From Bacteroidales bacterium (GTDB lineage: Bacteria > Bacteroidota > Bacteroidia > Bacteroidales > VadinHA17), in assembly GCA_003162595.1 (NCBI GenBank), contig PMNJ01000267.1, positions 1 to 5,774 on the forward strand: a stretch of DNA of 5,774 bases. The letters run 5' to 3'. The notes under the pieces are model-generated. The model worked only from the letters and a program-made list of their open reading frames with translations. It did not search any database and was not told the origin of the DNA. Of the stretch, positions 1 to 5,774 are shown piece after piece. Position 1 is the first letter of the stretch. Each line of letters opens with the position of its first letter. A program made the position numbers and the translations under genes.

Positions 1-514
1 TCTGATCCTTCTTATCTTTATCCTGTTGCTGTTTTTTCTGCTGCTCCTGCTGCTGTTTCAATAAATCCTGCGCGTAGGATAGATTATATTTGGCTTCGCG
101 GTTGTCAGGACGCAGCTTAAGAGAGTTTTTATATGCATCTATACATTCCGGAAGCTTATTGGCTTTGAGCAATGAATTTCCAAGGTTATATAATCCAGCT
201 GATTTCTTTGTCTTATCGTAATTCTGATTGGCGCTTTCAGTAAATTGTTTGCCTGCTTCTTCAAACTTATTCTGTTTATAAAGCGCATCTCCGACATTAA
301 ATACAGCATCCGGATATTGCTTATTCTTATCAACAGCTTTTTTATAGGATATCTCGGAATCAGAATACTTATCTTTCTCATACTCCCTGTTACCCTTTCT
401 AATGAACTTCTTCTCGGTTTGTGCACTCAGAGTGACAGAAATAATCATTAATACACAAAATATAAGACTTCTGAGTATTGACCTTTTCTCTAATATTTGA
501 ACCACTCCGGACAT
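1..514 (-). CDS. batC: BatC, exported TPR protein (3' end cut off by the window edge)
   Basis: An open frame of 171 codons that runs off the left edge. It starts at ATG 512-514, the first ATG after an in-frame stop at 539-541, and 17 nt after batB. Residues 1-31 form a signal peptide with a basic n-region (LEKRSILR) and the core LIFCVLMIISVTLSA, with likely cleavage before Q32. Three tetratricopeptide repeats follow at about 36-69, 70-103 and 106-139. They show the expected pattern of small and aromatic residues, for example GNREYEKDKYSDSEISYKKA, GDALYKQNKFEEAGKQF and GLYNLGNSLLKANKLPECID. A capping helix (AKYNLSYAQDLL) leads into a Gln/Lys-rich tail from about 153 that continues to the edge. 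A TPR protein with a charged, low-complexity tail directly after batB is the normal BatC arrangement. It probably scaffolds protein contacts on the periplasmic side. No Shine-Dalgarno is evident. The full length cannot be seen. Confidence 0.93.
   Translation of the reverse strand, partial: MSGVVQILEKRSILRSLIFCVLMIISVTLSAQTEKKFIRKGNREYEKDKYSDSEISYKKAVDKNKQYPDAVFNVGDALYKQNKFEEAGKQFTESANQNYDKTKKSAGLYNLGNSLLKANKLPECIDAYKNSLKLRPDNREAKYNLSYAQDLLKQQQEQQKKQQQDKDKKDQ
2..58 (-). repeat. Low-complexity Gln/Lys tract in batC
   Basis: A run of CAG/CAA and AAA/AAG/GAT codons encodes a tail made almost only of Gln, Lys, Glu and Asp (KQQQEQQKKQQQDKDKKD), including a near-perfect CTG-type triplet repeat on the plus strand at 38-55. 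Tails of this kind are common after the TPR region in BatC. It may be a disordered linker and may vary in length between strains. It continues past the left edge. Confidence 0.7.
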
Positions 515-531
515 AATTTTAAGACGATAGA

Positions 532-1572
532 TTAAACTTTAAATTTAAATAATCTGATGTTAGCTAATCTTCTGTTTTTTCTTTCCATAATAATAAAATC
601 AGCCAGCAGTAAAAATAAGGCAATCGCAGCAAAGATCTGAAACTGGTCGTTATACTCCGTGTACATAGTGCTCTCGAGATCCTGCTTTTTCATTTTTTTA
701 ATACCATTGAATATTTCGTCCAGTCCTATATTTGAATTGCTTGCCCTTACATAATTTCCATTTGTGCTTAAAGCTATTTTTTTAAGTATTTCTTCATCAA
801 GCTTAGTTACAACAGTATTGCCATCAGCGTCTTTAAGATAGTCCCTTTTACCATTATTTATGATCGGAATAGGAACTCCTTCTGTAGAACCTATCCCCAG
901 GGTATGTATTACAATACCGGCTTTGGATGCCTCTTCAGCTTCTTTTACCGGGTCATCTTCGTGGTTTTCTCCATCTGTAATGATTATCATAGCTTTGCTT
1001 TTCCCTTCACCCGGACTAAAAGATCTTATTCCCAGATCAATTGCTGCTCCGATTGCAGTTCCCTGTTTTGGCACCATATTCGGATTTATTGATGAGAGAA
1101 ACATTTTGGCAGATATATAATCTGTTGTAACCGGAATCTGGATATATGCATCTCCAGCAAAGACGATAAGTCCTATTTTATCATTGTCGAGGTTATCAAC
1201 CAAACGGGATATGGCTTGTTTTGCCCTGGTGAGTCTGTCAGGCTGAATATCCTCTGCAAGCATAGAGTTACTGACATCCAAAGCAATTATTACCTCCACA
1301 CCCTGTTTTTTGACATCTTCAATTTTAGATCCGAATTGTGGCCTGGAGAGCATGATTATGCCTGCTGAAACAGCAATTAACTGCAAAATGAACTTTATGG
1401 CAGGACGAATAGTCGACATTTCAGGAACTAGGCTGCTAACGAGGTTTACATCACCTAAACGTTTTAAGGCTTTCCTTTTCCTGACCTCATTTATAATATA
1501 TAATAGTATTAGCACCGGAAGCAGAAGCAACAAGTACAAAAAAACCGGATTTGCAAATCTGAACAATTGCAT
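532..1572 (-). CDS. batB: BatB, membrane-anchored VWA-domain protein
   Basis: A 346-residue inner-membrane VWA protein and the second of a paralogous pair with BatA. The order is: N-terminal FRFANPVFLYLL leading into a membrane helix at about 9-27, a second helix at about 59-76 ending in SRPQFGSK, a VWA domain at about 92-295, and a C-terminal helix at about 311-328 followed by the basic tail ERKNRRLANIRLFKFKV. The MIDAS site is complete: D99-x-S101-x-S103 in ALDVSNSM, T172 in KQGTAIG and D200 in IITDGENHEDD. The AEDIQPDRLTRAK stretch is the same post-MIDAS motif seen in BatA. Between the last VWA strands there is an insert (EGVPIPIINNGKRDYLKDAD, residues 231-250) at the place of the BatA insert, with a different sequence. 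The gene starts 14 nt after batA and lacks a visible Shine-Dalgarno; batC follows 17 nt later. Assignment as BatB rests on position and this architecture. Confidence 0.94.
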   Translation of the reverse strand: MQLFRFANPVFLYLLLLLPVLILLYIINEVRKRKALKRLGDVNLVSSLVPEMSTIRPAIKFILQLIAVSAGIIMLSRPQFGSKIEDVKKQGVEVIIALDVSNSMLAEDIQPDRLTRAKQAISRLVDNLDNDKIGLIVFAGDAYIQIPVTTDYISAKMFLSSINPNMVPKQGTAIGAAIDLGIRSFSPGEGKSKAMIIITDGENHEDDPVKEAEEASKAGIVIHTLGIGSTEGVPIPIINNGKRDYLKDADGNTVVTKLDEEILKKIALSTNGNYVRASNSNIGLDEIFNGIKKMKKQDLESTMYTEYNDQFQIFAAIALFLLLADFIIMERKNRRLANIRLFKFKV

Positions 1573-1586
1573 TTTTTGTTCTGCGA

Positions 1587-2579
1587 TTAAGTAAGATTTT
1601 TAAAAATTGTGTTTCTCACAATTATCTCAACTACCAGCATGAAAAAAGCGATTAAAGCAGGCAACAAATATTTCTCTTCTTTCTTACTGAATTGCCGCAC
1701 ATCGATTTTTGACTTCTCAAGCTTGTCAATCTCTTTATAAATTTTCTCGAGTGAGTCATTATCAGTTGCCCTGAAATATTTTCCGCCAGTTGTCTGAGAT
1801 ATCTGCTGAAGTATGCCTTCATCAATTTCTACAGGCATATCCTGATATTGAACTCCGTAAGGCGTCTGAACAGGATATGGCGCCATTCCCTGAGTACCAA
1901 CTCCGATAGTATATACCCTTATTCCAAAAGTTTTTGCAATATCTGCTGCCGTTGCTGGTGCAATTTCACCCTTGTTATTTACCCCATCTGTAAGAAGGAT
2001 TATCACTTTGCTTTTAGACTGAGAATCTTTTATCCTGTTGACAGCTGTTGCGAGTCCCATTCCTATGGCTGTTCCATCTTCTATCATTCCGCTTTGAATT
2101 TCGCGAAGCAGGTTGATCAATACGGCATGATCTGTTGTCAATGGACATTGTGTAAATGATTCCCCGCTGAAAACTACAAGTCCTATCCTGTCATAAGGTC
2201 TCCCGGAAATAAACTCGGTAGCAATATTTTTCGCTGCTTCAAGCCTGTCTGGTCTGAAATCCCGTGCCAGCATACTTCCGGAAATGTCCTGAGTCAGCAC
2301 AATATCAATACCTTCTGTTGAAACATCCTGAAATTTATCAGTTTTTTGTGGGCGTGCAAGTACAATTATAAGAAGAGTTATCGCAATTGTCCGGAGGGCG
2401 AATAGAATATGCCTCAGGTAATGCCTGAATGTGGTTCCTGCTTCAGCAAATGATTGCAATCCCGGCATTCTCACTGAAGCAGTAGCTTTTTGCTGCTTCA
2501 GGATATAAAATACGATCAATGCAGGTACTACTATGAGCAGATATAGAAAGAGCGGTTCGGCAAATGCTATTCCGTTCAT
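1587..2579 (-). CDS. batA: BatA, membrane-anchored VWA-domain protein
   Basis: A 330-residue inner-membrane protein with the BatA layout: a short N-terminus (FAEPLFLYLL), a first membrane helix at about 9-27, a second at about 56-75 (with ALRTIAITLLIIVLARPQ at 61-78), a VWA domain at about 91-285, and a C-terminal helix at about 304-321 (LLPALIAFFMLVVEIIV). The MIDAS metal site is complete: D98-x-S100-x-S102 in QDISGSM, T170 in EDGTAIG and D198 in LLTDGVNNKG. The motif RDFRPDRLEAAK after the MIDAS is typical of the Bat VWA proteins. It is paralogous to the next gene, batB, with the same topology and domain order. It is called BatA because it is the first of the two VWA genes. The start overlaps the upstream stop (ATGA) and has the one strong Shine-Dalgarno I found at an operon start. 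In the family, BatA and BatB are thought to act with MoxR; the substrate is unknown. Confidence 0.94.
   Translation of the reverse strand: MNGIAFAEPLFLYLLIVVPALIVFYILKQQKATASVRMPGLQSFAEAGTTFRHYLRHILFALRTIAITLLIIVLARPQKTDKFQDVSTEGIDIVLTQDISGSMLARDFRPDRLEAAKNIATEFISGRPYDRIGLVVFSGESFTQCPLTTDHAVLINLLREIQSGMIEDGTAIGMGLATAVNRIKDSQSKSKVIILLTDGVNNKGEIAPATAADIAKTFGIRVYTIGVGTQGMAPYPVQTPYGVQYQDMPVEIDEGILQQISQTTGGKYFRATDNDSLEKIYKEIDKLEKSKIDVRQFSKKEEKYLLPALIAFFMLVVEIIVRNTIFKNLT
2576..2579 (-). other. ATGA stop/start overlap, BatD-like gene to batA
   Basis: On the minus strand the TGA stop of the BatD/DUF4381-like gene shares three bases with the ATG of batA. This four-base overlap is a classic sign of translational coupling and suggests that the two membrane proteins are made in linked amounts. 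Confidence 0.9.
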
Positions 2580-3565
2580 ACATTACCCTCCTTTACACTT
2601 ATTTTTTCTTCTACAGAATCAGGAACTATTTCATTCTCTTTTGTCGCCAGCACAAAATTCCACGAATTTTGAAAGTGAGATTCATTTTCTGTAGAGACCG
2701 GATTGTATTTTGCAAATTTTACCAGATCAGCACCTGTCAGTACAGTTTTAAGGTTATTATACGATCCGTCCTTTTTAAAGCCAGTTTTAACCAGCGTATC
2801 AAGTGTCTCGGCAGTAGTCAATTCAAGTGAGAATACTCTGAATCTGTTTTCCAAATACTGTCGCAGAATGTCAGTCAGAATTGTATAGTATTTCTTAATT
2901 TCCCCTTTTTGCCAGAGTTCATCATTTTTAAGTTTTTCCAGTTCCCTGAAAGCGATAATGTGAGCTGGTTCAACTGGAATATATGCCTCTTTCATTGTTT
3001 CAGATTTTATGAATTTCCGGAAAAACCTGATTGTGGCCCATATTAAAATACCTGCAAGAGTAATAATGAGAACCCATGGAAGTACTTCACCGATGGTAAC
3101 AGGTGCTTTATATGGTTTAATAATATCATATATTTTTGAAGCAGTATCAGCCGGGGCTATTTTAACCCTCATAACTTCGAGTATGGAATAATCCGAATAA
3201 AATCTTTTAACTCCTCCTTCATTTTTAGTCTCCGCAAAAACTGGTTTTATTTGATAACGTCCTGAATCAAAAGATGTTATAAGATATTTATGTATAATTT
3301 TAATCCTTCCATTCTGAGCAGCGGAGCTATCAATGTGAGGTCCTGAAATAATCTCAACATTTTTACACAAAGTATCTTTGAAAACCGGGAGGGCAAGCTT
3401 CAGTCCCGATGGCTTATCAATAGTAATGGTAAATTTTATCTGATCACCAATAAATATTTTTGTCGAATCAAATGATGAAGTTATTTTTACCTCCTGCCCA
3501 ATTGAAGAAGAAATAATTGAAATAAACAGAAATAGGGAAAGAAAAACCTTTTTCATAACTATCAT
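2576..3565 (-). CDS. BatD/DUF4381-like membrane protein of the Bat operon
   Basis: A 329-residue protein in two halves split by one membrane helix. Residues 1-23 form a signal peptide (MIVMKKVFLSLFLFISIISS, then SIG) with likely cleavage before Q24. Residues 24 to about 150 look like a periplasmic beta-sandwich region (IFIGDQIKFTITIDKP, then GRIKIIHKYLITSFDSGRYQ), similar in style to the N-terminal repeats of BatD. A hydrophobic helix at about 161-182 (VLPWVLIITLAGILIWATIRF) is followed by basic residues, so the C-terminal half should be cytoplasmic. That half has the pattern seen in DUF4381-type proteins of MoxR/VWA operons: ELWQKGEIKKYYTILTDILR (216-235), YLENRFRV, TTAETL (250-255) and ADLVKFAKY (279-287). 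The ATG overlaps the DUF58 stop as ATGA; a second Met at codon 4 is an alternative start. The family name is from memory of the architecture, so I leave the symbol blank. A role linking cytoplasmic MoxR/VWA parts to the periplasm is inferred. Confidence 0.85.
   Translation of the reverse strand: MIVMKKVFLSLFLFISIISSSIGQEVKITSSFDSTKIFIGDQIKFTITIDKPSGLKLALPVFKDTLCKNVEIISGPHIDSSAAQNGRIKIIHKYLITSFDSGRYQIKPVFAETKNEGGVKRFYSDYSILEVMRVKIAPADTASKIYDIIKPYKAPVTIGEVLPWVLIITLAGILIWATIRFFRKFIKSETMKEAYIPVEPAHIIAFRELEKLKNDELWQKGEIKKYYTILTDILRQYLENRFRVFSLELTTAETLDTLVKTGFKKDGSYNNLKTVLTGADLVKFAKYNPVSTENESHFQNSWNFVLATKENEIVPDSVEEKISVKEGNV
2586..2594 (-). promoter_or_regulatory. Strong Shine-Dalgarno for batA, inside the end of the upstream gene
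   Basis: The minus strand reads AAAGGAGGG here. The AGGAGG core lies 7 nt before the batA ATG, which is ideal spacing. The site sits within the last codons (Lys-Glu-Gly) of the BatD/DUF4381-like gene. It occurs together with the ATGA stop/start overlap, so batA can be reached both by re-initiation and by direct ribosome binding. The other starts in this operon have no comparable site. Confidence 0.8.
3562..3565 (-). other. ATGA stop/start overlap, DUF58 gene to BatD-like gene
   Basis: The TGA stop of the DUF58 gene overlaps the ATG of the BatD/DUF4381-like gene by four bases. Only a weak purine run (GAGAAAAG) directly precedes the ATG, so re-initiation by ribosomes ending the DUF58 gene is the likely route. 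This also supports the first Met over the Met at codon 4. Confidence 0.8.
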
Positions 3566-4425
3566 CTTTTCTCAAACAACTTAATCAGTGGTTTAACATA
3601 ATCCATATCTGTTCTCAGTTCAGCAGAATCAACTCCACATCTTTTAAAGCTATTCTTAATAGTCTCAATATGTCCGTTCCACCATTTTTCATAAGCTCTC
3701 CTTGTAAAATCTGAGGAGGTATCGATCCATTTCTCTTCTCCTGTTTCCGAATCTGATACTTTTATTAATCCAACATCAGGTATGGCCTGTTCCACAGGAT
3801 CATAAACTTTCAGAGCAACAATATCATGTTTGTTGGATGCAATTCTCAGGGCCTCTTCGAATTCAGGTACAAAGAAATCGGAAATAATAAATGCCGTACA
3901 TCTTTTTTTAATAGCATTTGTAAGAAAGCGCAATGGTTCATCCAGATTGGTCCTTTTACTTTGAGAGGTAAAGTCAAGTAGCTCCCTGATTATTCTTAGA
4001 ATATGTTTTCTTCCTTTAAGAGGAGGTATGAATTTTTCAACTTTATCGGAAAAGAATATAACGCCGATCTTATCATTATTATATATAGCGGAGAAAGAAA
4101 GAACAGCAGCTACTTCAGTCATTATATCTCTTTTATAGCTAACTTTCGTTCCGAAATAGCCCGAGCCGCTTACATCAATAAGCAACATTACGGTGAGTTC
4201 CCTTTCCTCTTCAAAAACTTTTACATAGGGGTGGTTGAAGCGGGCAGTCACATTCCAGTCAATGCTTCTTATGTCATCACCATACTGATATTCCCTTACT
4301 TCGCTGAAGGCAATACCACGACCTTTAAAGGCGCTGTGATATTCGCCTGCAAAAATATGCCGGCTTAAACCTTTGGTCTTTATTTCAATTCTCCGTACTT
4401 TTTTTAATAATTCGGTTGCTTCCAC
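3562..4425 (-). CDS. DUF58 protein with VWA-like metal site (MoxR partner)
   Basis: A 287-residue soluble DUF58 protein with no signal peptide or membrane helix. Proteins of this family sit next to MoxR ATPases and are thought to be their VWA-like partners. The DUF58 signature is clear: FKGRGIAFSEVREYQYGDD (33-51), then IRSIDWNVTARF (52-63) and VKVFEEERELTV (68-79). A MIDAS-type site follows with D84-x-S86-x-S88 in LLIDVSGSGYFGTK, a candidate Thr at T159 (KRTNLDEPL) and a candidate Asp at D183 (IISDFFVPEFEEAL), so metal binding looks intact. The start codon is GTG at 4423-4425. It is chosen because MEATELLKKVRRIEIKTKGL matches the usual N-terminus of Bacteroidota DUF58 proteins and lies just after the previous stop. 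The TGA stop overlaps the next start by 4 nt (ATGA), suggesting coupled translation. The length is typical of the family. Confidence 0.95.
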   Translation of the reverse strand: MEATELLKKVRRIEIKTKGLSRHIFAGEYHSAFKGRGIAFSEVREYQYGDDIRSIDWNVTARFNHPYVKVFEEERELTVMLLIDVSGSGYFGTKVSYKRDIMTEVAAVLSFSAIYNNDKIGVIFFSDKVEKFIPPLKGRKHILRIIRELLDFTSQSKRTNLDEPLRFLTNAIKKRCTAFIISDFFVPEFEEALRIASNKHDIVALKVYDPVEQAIPDVGLIKVSDSETGEEKWIDTSSDFTRRAYEKWWNGHIETIKNSFKRCGVDSAELRTDMDYVKPLIKLFEKR

Positions 4426-4436
4426 TTTACAACAAA

Positions 4437-4841
4437 TTATTTTTCAGATTCAATAGATATTACACACGACCATTCCCCTTCCATTAGCTCAATAAAGTAA
4501 TTTTTTCCTCCCCGCCTGTCTATCCACTTGTTCTCTCCTCTTTTCATATATTTCGAATCGAATTCTCTCACTTTTTGCGATTTCATGTTTATATCGCATA
4601 TTATTCTTACACTTCTGCAGACAGAATCGGGATTCAGAAAAAACAAAAACGTTTGGTTCTCGGAACTATCAGAGTATTTCAGATAACTAAACTTACTGTT
4701 TACAACGTTATTGTAATTCATATCGATGTGATTCTCCTTCATATACTTCATGATTTCATTTTCCTTGTACCCGATAAGATTCTGGCTTTTGGTGAAAATG
4801 CAGATTAATATCAGTGCTGCAGATAATGTAATGATTTTCAT
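4437..4841 (-). CDS. Small exported protein of unknown function between moxR and the DUF58 gene
   Basis: I do not recognise a family for this 134-residue protein. The N-terminus MKIITLSAALILICIFTKSQ looks like a Sec signal peptide: a Lys at position 2, a hydrophobic core at about 4-16, and probable cleavage near S19/Q20, a common pattern in Bacteroidota. C14 lies inside the hydrophobic core without a proper lipobox, so a lipoprotein is unlikely. The mature part, about 115 residues, is charged and probably folds as mixed alpha/beta. A helix-like stretch with NEIMKYMKEN (28-37) is followed by probable strands around FSYLKYS (51-57), TFLFFLN (64-70) and YFIELMEGEWSCVISI (115-130). Cysteines at 75, 82 and 126 could be oxidised in the periplasm. 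It starts 9 nt after moxR and ends 11 nt before the DUF58 gene, so it should be co-transcribed. There is no clear Shine-Dalgarno. Coding status is supported by the signal peptide, tight spacing and an intact frame. Confidence 0.8.
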   Translation of the reverse strand: MKIITLSAALILICIFTKSQNLIGYKENEIMKYMKENHIDMNYNNVVNSKFSYLKYSDSSENQTFLFFLNPDSVCRSVRIICDINMKSQKVREFDSKYMKRGENKWIDRRGGKNYFIELMEGEWSCVISIESEK

Positions 4842-4850
4842 ACAGTTCTG

Positions 4851-5774
4851 CTATGGGACTTCAACGATATTAAGAATTTCTGAGATTATATGATCCTGGT
4901 TGATATTCTCAGCTTCTGCCTCATACGTAAGACCAATCCTATGACGCATTACATCATGACATATGGTTCTTATGTCTTCAGGAATTACATATCCCCTCCT
5001 TTTAATAAATGCAAAAGCTTTTGCTGCAAGCGAAAGATTTATTGAAGCTCTTGGCGATGCTCCGTAGGAGATCATGTTTTTAAATGCAGGAAGACCATAC
5101 TTTTCAGGATTTCTACTGGCAAAAACTATATTCAGAATATAATTCTCGATTTTCTCATCCATATAAACTTCCCTCACAATATTCCTGGCTCTTATAATAT
5201 CAGCTGTTTTCAGAACTGTATTTGCTTTCGGAAAATCCTTAGCAAGGTTTTCTCTGATGATAAGTTTCTCTTCATCCATTGCCGGATAATCTATAAGGAC
5301 TTTCATCATGAACCTGTCTATTTGTGCCTCGGGCAGAGGATATGTTCCTTCCTGTTCAATAGGATTCTGAGTGGCTAGAACCAGAAATGGTTCATCAAGT
5401 TTAAAAGTATTTTCACCGATTGTGATCTGCCTCTCCTGCATTGCCTCGAGAAGTGCACTCTGGACTTTTGCGGGTGACCTGTTGATCTCATCAGCAAGAA
5501 TAAAATTTGCGAAGACTGGTCCCTTCTTAACTATAAACTCCTCCTTCTTTTGACTGTAGATCATTGTACCGATAAGGTCGGCAGGAAGAAGATCAGGAGT
5601 AAATTGGATCCTGCTGAACTTTGCATCAATTATCGAAGCAAGCGATTTGATGGCAAGTGTTTTTGCAAGACCCGGAACACCTTCGAGCAGAATATGTCCG
5701 TTTGCCAGCAGACCTATCATAAGGCTGTCGGTAAGGTGTTTTTGCCCTATTATAACTTTGTTCATCTCCATCCG
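4851..5774 (-). CDS. moxR: MoxR-family AAA+ ATPase (5' end cut off by the window edge)
   Basis: A cytoplasmic AAA+ ATPase of the MoxR family, which couples ATP hydrolysis to remodelling of partner proteins and usually works with VWA-domain proteins such as those encoded downstream. Numbering from the first visible Met at 5771: Walker A GVPGLAKT at 31-38, Walker B ILADE at 91-95 followed by INRSPAKVQ, sensor 1 around N136 in ATQNPIEQEGTYPLPEAQ, the likely arginine finger R153 in QIDRF, and sensor 2 R241 in GASPRAS. All key ATPase residues are present. The frame stays open upstream of that Met (an Arg codon lies at 5772-5774). Bacteroidota MoxR proteins normally carry a further helical segment of roughly 20 residues before MNKVIIGQ, so I treat the gene as truncated rather than starting at 5771. 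It ends with TAG, 9 nt before the next gene. The family assignment is very secure; the substrate is unknown. Confidence 0.96.
   Translation of the reverse strand, partial: RMEMNKVIIGQKHLTDSLMIGLLANGHILLEGVPGLAKTLAIKSLASIIDAKFSRIQFTPDLLPADLIGTMIYSQKKEEFIVKKGPVFANFILADEINRSPAKVQSALLEAMQERQITIGENTFKLDEPFLVLATQNPIEQEGTYPLPEAQIDRFMMKVLIDYPAMDEEKLIIRENLAKDFPKANTVLKTADIIRARNIVREVYMDEKIENYILNIVFASRNPEKYGLPAFKNMISYGASPRASINLSLAAKAFAFIKRRGYVIPEDIRTICHDVMRHRIGLTYEAEAENINQDHIISEILNIVEVP

Noticed and set aside
139..426. Minus-strand open frame of 95 codons inside batC
   Set aside because: It overlaps the batC frame, which has a signal peptide and three TPRs. The alternative frame gives an Arg/Ile-rich sequence with no domain pattern.
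860..1120. Plus-strand open frames (including 904-1092) opposite batB
   Set aside because: They are antisense to the VWA domain core of BatB, including its MIDAS Thr and Asp motifs, and show no features of their own.
1573..1586. Possible promoter or terminator between batA and batB
   Set aside because: The gap is only 14 nt, with no inverted repeat and no room for a promoter. The 17-nt gap between batB and batC is likewise too short.
1848..2159. Plus-strand open frame of 103 codons opposite batA
   Set aside because: It is antisense to the BatA VWA domain; the Cys/Ser/Tyr-rich translation is typical of a shadow frame.
4021..4030. Plus-strand AGGAGGTATG, which looks like a ribosome binding site with a start codon
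   Set aside because: The spacing between AGGAGG and ATG is only 1 nt, the frame closes after about 36 codons, and it lies inside the DUF58 gene on the opposite strand.
4003..4368. Plus-strand open frame of 121 codons opposite the DUF58 gene
   Set aside because: It lies wholly antisense to strongly conserved DUF58 motifs, and its translation is low in pattern with no recognisable domain. It is best explained as a shadow frame.
1..5774. A new defence, mobile or toxin system
   Set aside because: AAA+ plus VWA genes can resemble defence or ternary systems, but the full gene order with DUF58, BatA, BatB and BatC matches the known Bat operon. There are no integrase, transposase, repeat-array or nuclease signatures.

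Overview
The window is one continuous minus-strand operon that reads from right to left. It matches the Bat ("Bacteroides aerotolerance") gene cluster of Bacteroidota. The support is the gene order (MoxR AAA+ ATPase, DUF58 protein, a membrane protein resembling BatD/DUF4381, BatA, BatB, BatC), the protein motifs, the AT-rich composition, the Lys/Asn/Ile-rich proteins, and the mostly weak or absent Shine-Dalgarno sequences. The similarity to Bacteroidales-type sequences is a judgement from memory; no search was run.

Layout from the right edge: (1) 4851-5774, a MoxR-family AAA+ ATPase cut at its N-terminus by the window edge; (2) 4437-4841, a small exported protein of unknown function; (3) 3562-4425, a DUF58 protein with a VWA-like metal site and a GTG start; (4) 2576-3565, a signal peptide, beta-rich periplasmic domain, one membrane helix and a helical cytoplasmic domain; (5) 1587-2579, BatA; (6) 532-1572, BatB; (7) 1-514, BatC, a TPR protein cut at its C-terminus by the left edge. 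Spacings are 9 nt, 11 nt, a 4-nt overlap, a 4-nt overlap, 14 nt and 17 nt. This leaves almost no room for internal promoters or terminators, so a single mRNA starting beyond the right edge is the simplest reading. BatD and often BatE would be expected beyond the left edge.

Working model (inference from family knowledge): the cytoplasmic MoxR ATPase acts with VWA partners. Here these are the soluble DUF58 protein and two membrane-anchored VWA proteins (BatA and BatB) with complete MIDAS metal sites. The BatD/DUF4381-like protein and BatC add envelope-facing modules. Together they would form a membrane-associated remodelling or chaperone system. The oxygen-tolerance role comes from work on Bacteroides fragilis and is not settled as a general function.

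Nothing here looks like a wholly new system. The least explained part is the small secreted protein between moxR and the DUF58 gene. No RNA genes, mobile elements, CRISPR arrays, origins or terminators were seen. No stretch of 300 bases lacks a gene.
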